Part shown: positions 62,880-64,000 of the stretch, piece by piece
Numbering within the stretch: position 1 is the first letter of the stretch
Layout of the letters: every line of letters starts with the position of its first letter
From: Halomarina litorea
Lineage (GTDB): Archaea; Halobacteriota; Halobacteria; Halobacteriales; Haloarculaceae
NCBI RefSeq assembly: GCF_024227715.1
Contig: NZ_CP100448.1
Location: 372,001-436,000 of the forward strand
Direction of reading: 5' to 3'
Length of the DNA: 64,000 bases
Notes under the pieces: model-generated
Database searches by the model: none
What the model was told of the DNA's origin: nothing
What the model saw: the letters and a program-made list of their open reading frames with translations, nothing else
Position numbers and translations under genes: made by a program

Positions 62880-64000
62880 TCACGGACCGTCTTCCTCTCC
62901 GTCGCCGTCGGTCCGCGCGCGGCGGGCGAACAGCGCCTCGGCGGCCCGTTCGCCCGCCTGAATCGTCCAGAGCGTGGCGTACAGGCCGTCGAGGGCGAGC
63001 AGGTCGTCGTGACTCCCCGACTCCACGATGCGGCCCTCGTCGACGACGTAGATGCAGTCGGCGTCCTTGATCGTCGAGAGGCGGTGGGCGATGACGAGGG
63101 TGGTCCGGTCTTCGGTCAGGCGGGCCAGTCCGCGCTGGATGAGCACCTCCGTCTCGGTGTCGACGGCGCTGGTCGCCTCGTCGAGCACCAGAATCTCGGG
63201 GTCCTGTAACATCGCGCGGGCGATGGCGACCCGTTGTCGCTGACCGCCGGAGAGTTTCACGCCGCGTTCGCCGACGCGGGTGTCGTAGCCGTCGGGCAGG
63301 TCTTCGATGAACTTGTGGGCCTCCGCGGCGCGGGCCGCGTCCGCTATCTCCTCGTCCGTGGCGTCGAAACTCCCGTAGGCGACGTTCTCCCGGACGGTGC
63401 CGTCGAAGAGGAACACGTCCTGCGAGACGTAGCCGATGGCGTCCCGGAGGCTGTCGACCGCAACGTCGCGCACGTCGAGGCCGTCCACCCGGATGATCCC
63501 GGCGTCGACCTCGTAGAGGCGCAAGAGGAGTTTCGCGGCGGTCGACTTCCCCGCGCCCGTCGGGCCGACGAACGCGACGGTTTCACCGGGGGCGACCGAC
63601 AGCGAGAGGTCGCGGACCACGGGGAGGTCCTCGCGGTAGCCGAAGGTGACGTCCTCGTACTCCACGCGGCCCTCGATGCGGTCGGGGACCACCGCGCCCT
63701 CCCGGTCGCGGACCACCACCTCCCGGTCGAGGAAGGAGACGACGCGTTCGGCGGAGGCGCGGGCGTCCTCGTAGGAGGCGACGATGCGCCCCGCCCCCGA
63801 GAGCGGGTCGATGAACCGCTGGGTCATGAACAGGAAGGTGACGAACTCCCCGACGAGGAGGGTCCCCGAGAAGGGACCCGGCGGCCCGGCGACGAGCCAG
63901 TAGCCCCCCAGCGCGAAGGTGGCGGCGAAGGCGACCCCTGCCAGCAGTTCCATCGTCGGCTGATAGAGGTACTCCAGGCGGGCGACGGCCCACGTCCGGA
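62880..64000 (-). CDS. ABC exporter, fused membrane and ATPase domains (5' end outside window)
   Basis: Part of an ABC transporter of the exporter (type IV) class; its N-terminus lies beyond 64000, and the frame stays open to the window edge (the sequence upstream of the first internal Met reads RTWAVARLEYLYQPT). The visible part has the last transmembrane helices, then the nucleotide-binding domain: Walker A GPTGAGKS, Q-loop VSQD, signature LSGGQRQR, Walker B ILVLDEAT and the H-loop AHRLS. It exports lipids, drugs or peptides as a homo- or heterodimer; the substrate is unknown. The C-terminal tail is charged. Confidence 0.9.
   Translation of the reverse strand, partial: RTWAVARLEYLYQPTMELLAGVAFAATFALGGYWLVAGPPGPFSGTLLVGEFVTFLFMTQRFIDPLSGAGRIVASYEDARASAERVVSFLDREVVVRDREGAVVPDRIEGRVEYEDVTFGYREDLPVVRDLSLSVAPGETVAFVGPTGAGKSTAAKLLLRLYEVDAGIIRVDGLDVRDVAVDSLRDAIGYVSQDVFLFDGTVRENVAYGSFDATDEEIADAARAAEAHKFIEDLPDGYDTRVGERGVKLSGGQRQRVAIARAMLQDPEILVLDEATSAVDTETEVLIQRGLARLTEDRTTLVIAHRLSTIKDADCIYVVDEGRIVESGSHDDLLALDGLYATLWTIQAGERAAEALFARRARTDGDGEEDGP

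Overview
The window comes from a haloarchaeon (class Halobacteria). The evidence is very high G+C, strongly acidic predicted proteins, Tat-type lipoproteins, PGF-CTERM surface proteins, an archaeal RNase P RNA, archaeal ribosomal proteins (S6e, L10e), FtsZ2, a 20S proteasome and RIO2 kinase. It reads as an ordinary chromosomal core region with small accessory patches. I see no rRNA operon, CRISPR array, intact prophage or intact insertion sequence. Almost all genes have a short A/T tract 25-29 nt before the start codon, as expected for leaderless haloarchaeal mRNAs.

Layout. 1-13.4 kb: beta-CASP nuclease, a tandem pair of small paralogs, S6e with a DUF7112 partner, a DHH phosphoesterase, universal stress proteins, an acetyltransferase, a double-domain lipoprotein, dihydroorotase, a lipoate ligase-like protein and an M23-like protein. 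13.4-20.2 kb: a frameshifted DUF4385 gene, 3-hydroxyacyl-CoA dehydrogenase and MaoC hydratase, membrane and HTH proteins, an asparagine-synthase-like orphan in an AT-rich patch, and a thioesterase. 20.2-29 kb: an isochorismatase/nicotinamidase-like gene and nicotinate phosphoribosyltransferase (NAD salvage) flanking two Hvo_1808-type surface metallopeptidase homologs, then rnpB, a matrixin-like lipoprotein, a frameshifted membrane protein, an ATP-grasp ligase and L10e.

29-37.5 kb holds a glutathione S-transferase-like protein and an exported-protein module: two Tp34-like (DUF7350) lipoproteins, a PGF-CTERM protein with DUF7282-like repeats, an LVIVD beta-propeller with an EF-hand tail, a small membrane protein, a two-wHTH regulator and a Dyp-peroxidase-like Tat protein. 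It resembles extracytoplasmic iron or copper handling and is the best candidate here for an undescribed system. 37.5-43.7 kb: small proteins, an aldo/keto reductase, a CaCA antiporter, a cold-shock protein, tRNA-Phe and tRNA-Tyr, and a gene-poor patch with tRNA-3'-end repeats and probable mobile-element debris.

43.8-46 kb is the cell-division locus cdrL-cdrS-ftsZ2, with an operator-like GTAAGAC array in an unusually long leader before cdrS. 46-55.6 kb: SRPBCC protein, NcsA tRNA thiolase, M29 aminopeptidase, methyltransferase, endonuclease IV, peroxiredoxin, a second lipoate ligase, a metal-binding HMA protein, and overlapping proteasome beta and alpha genes. 55.7-64 kb: HTH regulator, DJ-1/PfpI, VOC dioxygenase-like protein, thioesterase, aIF1, RIO2, a 3-hydroxybutyrate dehydrogenase-like SDR, a half-length DUF63-like protein and an ABC exporter cut by the window end.

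A recurring non-coding theme is a family of stem-loops whose locus-specific arms flank a spacer resembling GAGCGAAGCGA or its complement. It occurs at about 5.3, 42.0, 43.4, 49.3, 56.9 and 62.0 kb, and several copies abut stop codons.
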